Shown here in pieces: positions 4,324 to 5,423 of a stretch of DNA of 5,423 bases; the first letter of the stretch is position 1, and the number at the start of each line of letters is the position of its first letter. The DNA comes from Avoscillospira sp945864925. Its GTDB lineage: Bacteria; Bacillota; Clostridia; Oscillospirales; Oscillospiraceae. The notes beneath the pieces were generated by a model. The model searched no databases, was not told the DNA's origin, and saw nothing but the letters and a program-made list of their open reading frames with translations. The translations under genes were made by a program, and so were the position numbers. Where the stretch lies: the NCBI GenBank assembly GCA_945830595.1, contig CALZZH010000164.1, positions 1 to 5,423 of the forward strand, written 5' to 3'.

Positions 4324-5423
4324 TCAGTCATTGAGGATTTTCATGAATTCTTCTCCGGTGATTGTCTCATTCTCATAGAGATAAGCAGCCAGCTGGTCCA
4401 GCTTTTCCCGGTTGTCCCGGAGAATTTGCAGGGCCTTGTCGTGCTGCCGGCCCACCAGAGATACCACCTGCTGGTCAATCTGCGTCTGGGTCTCCGCAGA
4501 GCAGGCCAGGGAGGCGTCTCCGCCCAGATACTGATTGGTCACCGTCTCCAAGGCCACCATACCGAACTCGTCGCTCATACCATAGCGGGTGATCATAGCC
4601 CGGGCCAGCTTGGTGGCCTGCTCGATATCATTGGATGCGCCGGTGGTCACAGATCCGAACACCAGTTCCTCCGCCGCGCGGCCGCCGGTATAGGTGGCAA
4701 TCTTGTTTTCGATTTCCTCCTTGCTCATGAGGTAGTGGTTGCCTTCCTCCACCTGCATGGTGTAGCCCAAAGCACCGGAGGTCCGGGGCACGATGGTGAT
4801 CTTCTGCACCGGAGCGGAGTTGGTCTGCCGCGCTGCCACCAGTGCATGGCCAATTTCGTGGTAGGCCACAATCCGTTTTTCCTGGTCCGTCAGAATGGCG
4901 TTTTTCTTCTGGTAGCCGGCGATGACCACCTCAATGCTCTCCTCCAGATCCGCCTGTGTGGCAAACTTGCGGCCAGCCCGCACCGCCCGCAGGGCAGCTT
5001 CATTGACAATATTGGCCAGCTCCGCGCCCGAGGCGCCGGCCGTGGCCCGGGCAATGGCGTCCCAATCCACGTCTCCATCCAGACGCACATGTCTGCCGTG
5101 GACCTTCAAAATGGCCTCCCGGCCCTTCAGGTCGGGCAGCTCCACCGGCACCCGGCGGTCAAAGCGTCCGGGACGGGTCAGCGCCGGATCCAGCGCTTCC
5201 GGCCGGTTGGTGGCGGCCAGAATGATCACGCCGTTGTTGCCCTCAAAGCCGTCCATCTCCGTCAGCAGCTGGTTCAAGGTCTGCTCCCGTTCATCGTTGC
5301 CGCCCAGCTGGCCGTCCCGCTTTTTGCCGATGGCGTCAATCTCATCAATAAACACGATGCAGGGTGCTTTCTCCTTGGCCTGCTTGAACAGGTCCCGGAC
5401 CTTGGAGGCGCCCATGCCCACGA
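4324..5423 (-). CDS. ftsH: ATP-dependent zinc metalloprotease FtsH, C-terminal part (cut by window edge)
   Basis: FtsH is a membrane-anchored AAA+ protease that degrades misfolded membrane proteins and some regulators. The visible 366 residues begin in the AAA domain at VGMGASKVRDLF. They hold Walker B IVFIDEID, the second region of homology ILAATNRPEALDPALTRPGR followed by FDRRV with its arginine fingers, the zinc protease motif HEIGH, and the downstream aspartate of TTGASNDIEQAT that supplies the third zinc ligand. The membrane segments and Walker A lie beyond 5423; about 230-280 residues are missing by family length. HEIGH in place of the common HEAGH keeps both histidines and the glutamate and is usual in clostridia. 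The protein ends in EEFMKILND and a TGA. It converges on the MoxR-VWA operon. Identification is very secure. Confidence 0.97.
   Translation of the reverse strand, partial: VGMGASKVRDLFKQAKEKAPCIVFIDEIDAIGKKRDGQLGGNDEREQTLNQLLTEMDGFEGNNGVIILAATNRPEALDPALTRPGRFDRRVPVELPDLKGREAILKVHGRHVRLDGDVDWDAIARATAGASGAELANIVNEAALRAVRAGRKFATQADLEESIEVVIAGYQKKNAILTDQEKRIVAYHEIGHALVAARQTNSAPVQKITIVPRTSGALGYTMQVEEGNHYLMSKEEIENKIATYTGGRAAEELVFGSVTTGASNDIEQATKLARAMITRYGMSDEFGMVALETVTNQYLGGDASLACSAETQTQIDQQVVSLVGRQHDKALQILRDNREKLDQLAAYLYENETITGEEFMKILND

Overview
The window looks like chromosomal DNA from a Gram-positive gut anaerobe of the Clostridia, most likely Oscillospiraceae-like. That is inferred from GC-rich coding sequence, strong AGGAG-type ribosome binding sites, a clostridial-style FtsH (HEIGH protease motif, GALGYTMQVEE segment) and a lactate-utilisation (LUD) protein with the Cys-rich tail common in clostridia. 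No marker gene fixes the species.

Layout. (1) 16-612, minus: a complete LUD-domain protein. (2) 613-821: divergent intergenic region with a good extended -10 promoter pointing right, a weaker candidate pointing left, and an imperfect dyad between them. (3) 822-4012, plus: a tight three-gene operon with gaps of 11 and 12 bases. It encodes a 137-residue uncharacterised helical protein, a 414-residue protein with a DUF2201-type zincin-like N-terminus and a C-terminal von Willebrand A (VWA) domain, and a 502-residue MoxR-like AAA+ ATPase. (4) 4013-4323: a 311-base non-coding gap between convergent genes. It holds a 158-base nested fold-back element (4127-4284) and, directly beside it, a strong GC-rich hairpin that probably ends ftsH. 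(5) 4324-5423, minus: the C-terminal part of ftsH, running off the right edge.

How the genes may work together. MoxR ATPases paired with VWA proteins are known as chaperone-like machines (RavA-ViaA in E. coli is the studied example). The VWA protein, through its metal-ion-dependent adhesion site (MIDAS), bridges ATPase and target. Here the pair is preceded by a small partner of unknown role. The target cannot be read from the sequence. No link in function between this operon, the LUD gene and ftsH is visible beyond adjacency.

The least explained structure is the fold-back element. It has 24-base terminal inverted repeats, a 14-bp inner stem, a perfect 7-bp apical hairpin, and a symmetric 15 x 15 internal loop whose two strands are near-identical direct repeats (13/15). 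Its only two mismatched pairs are both G-U wobbles if the plus strand is transcribed. It could be a MITE-like mobile repeat, a structured RNA, or both.
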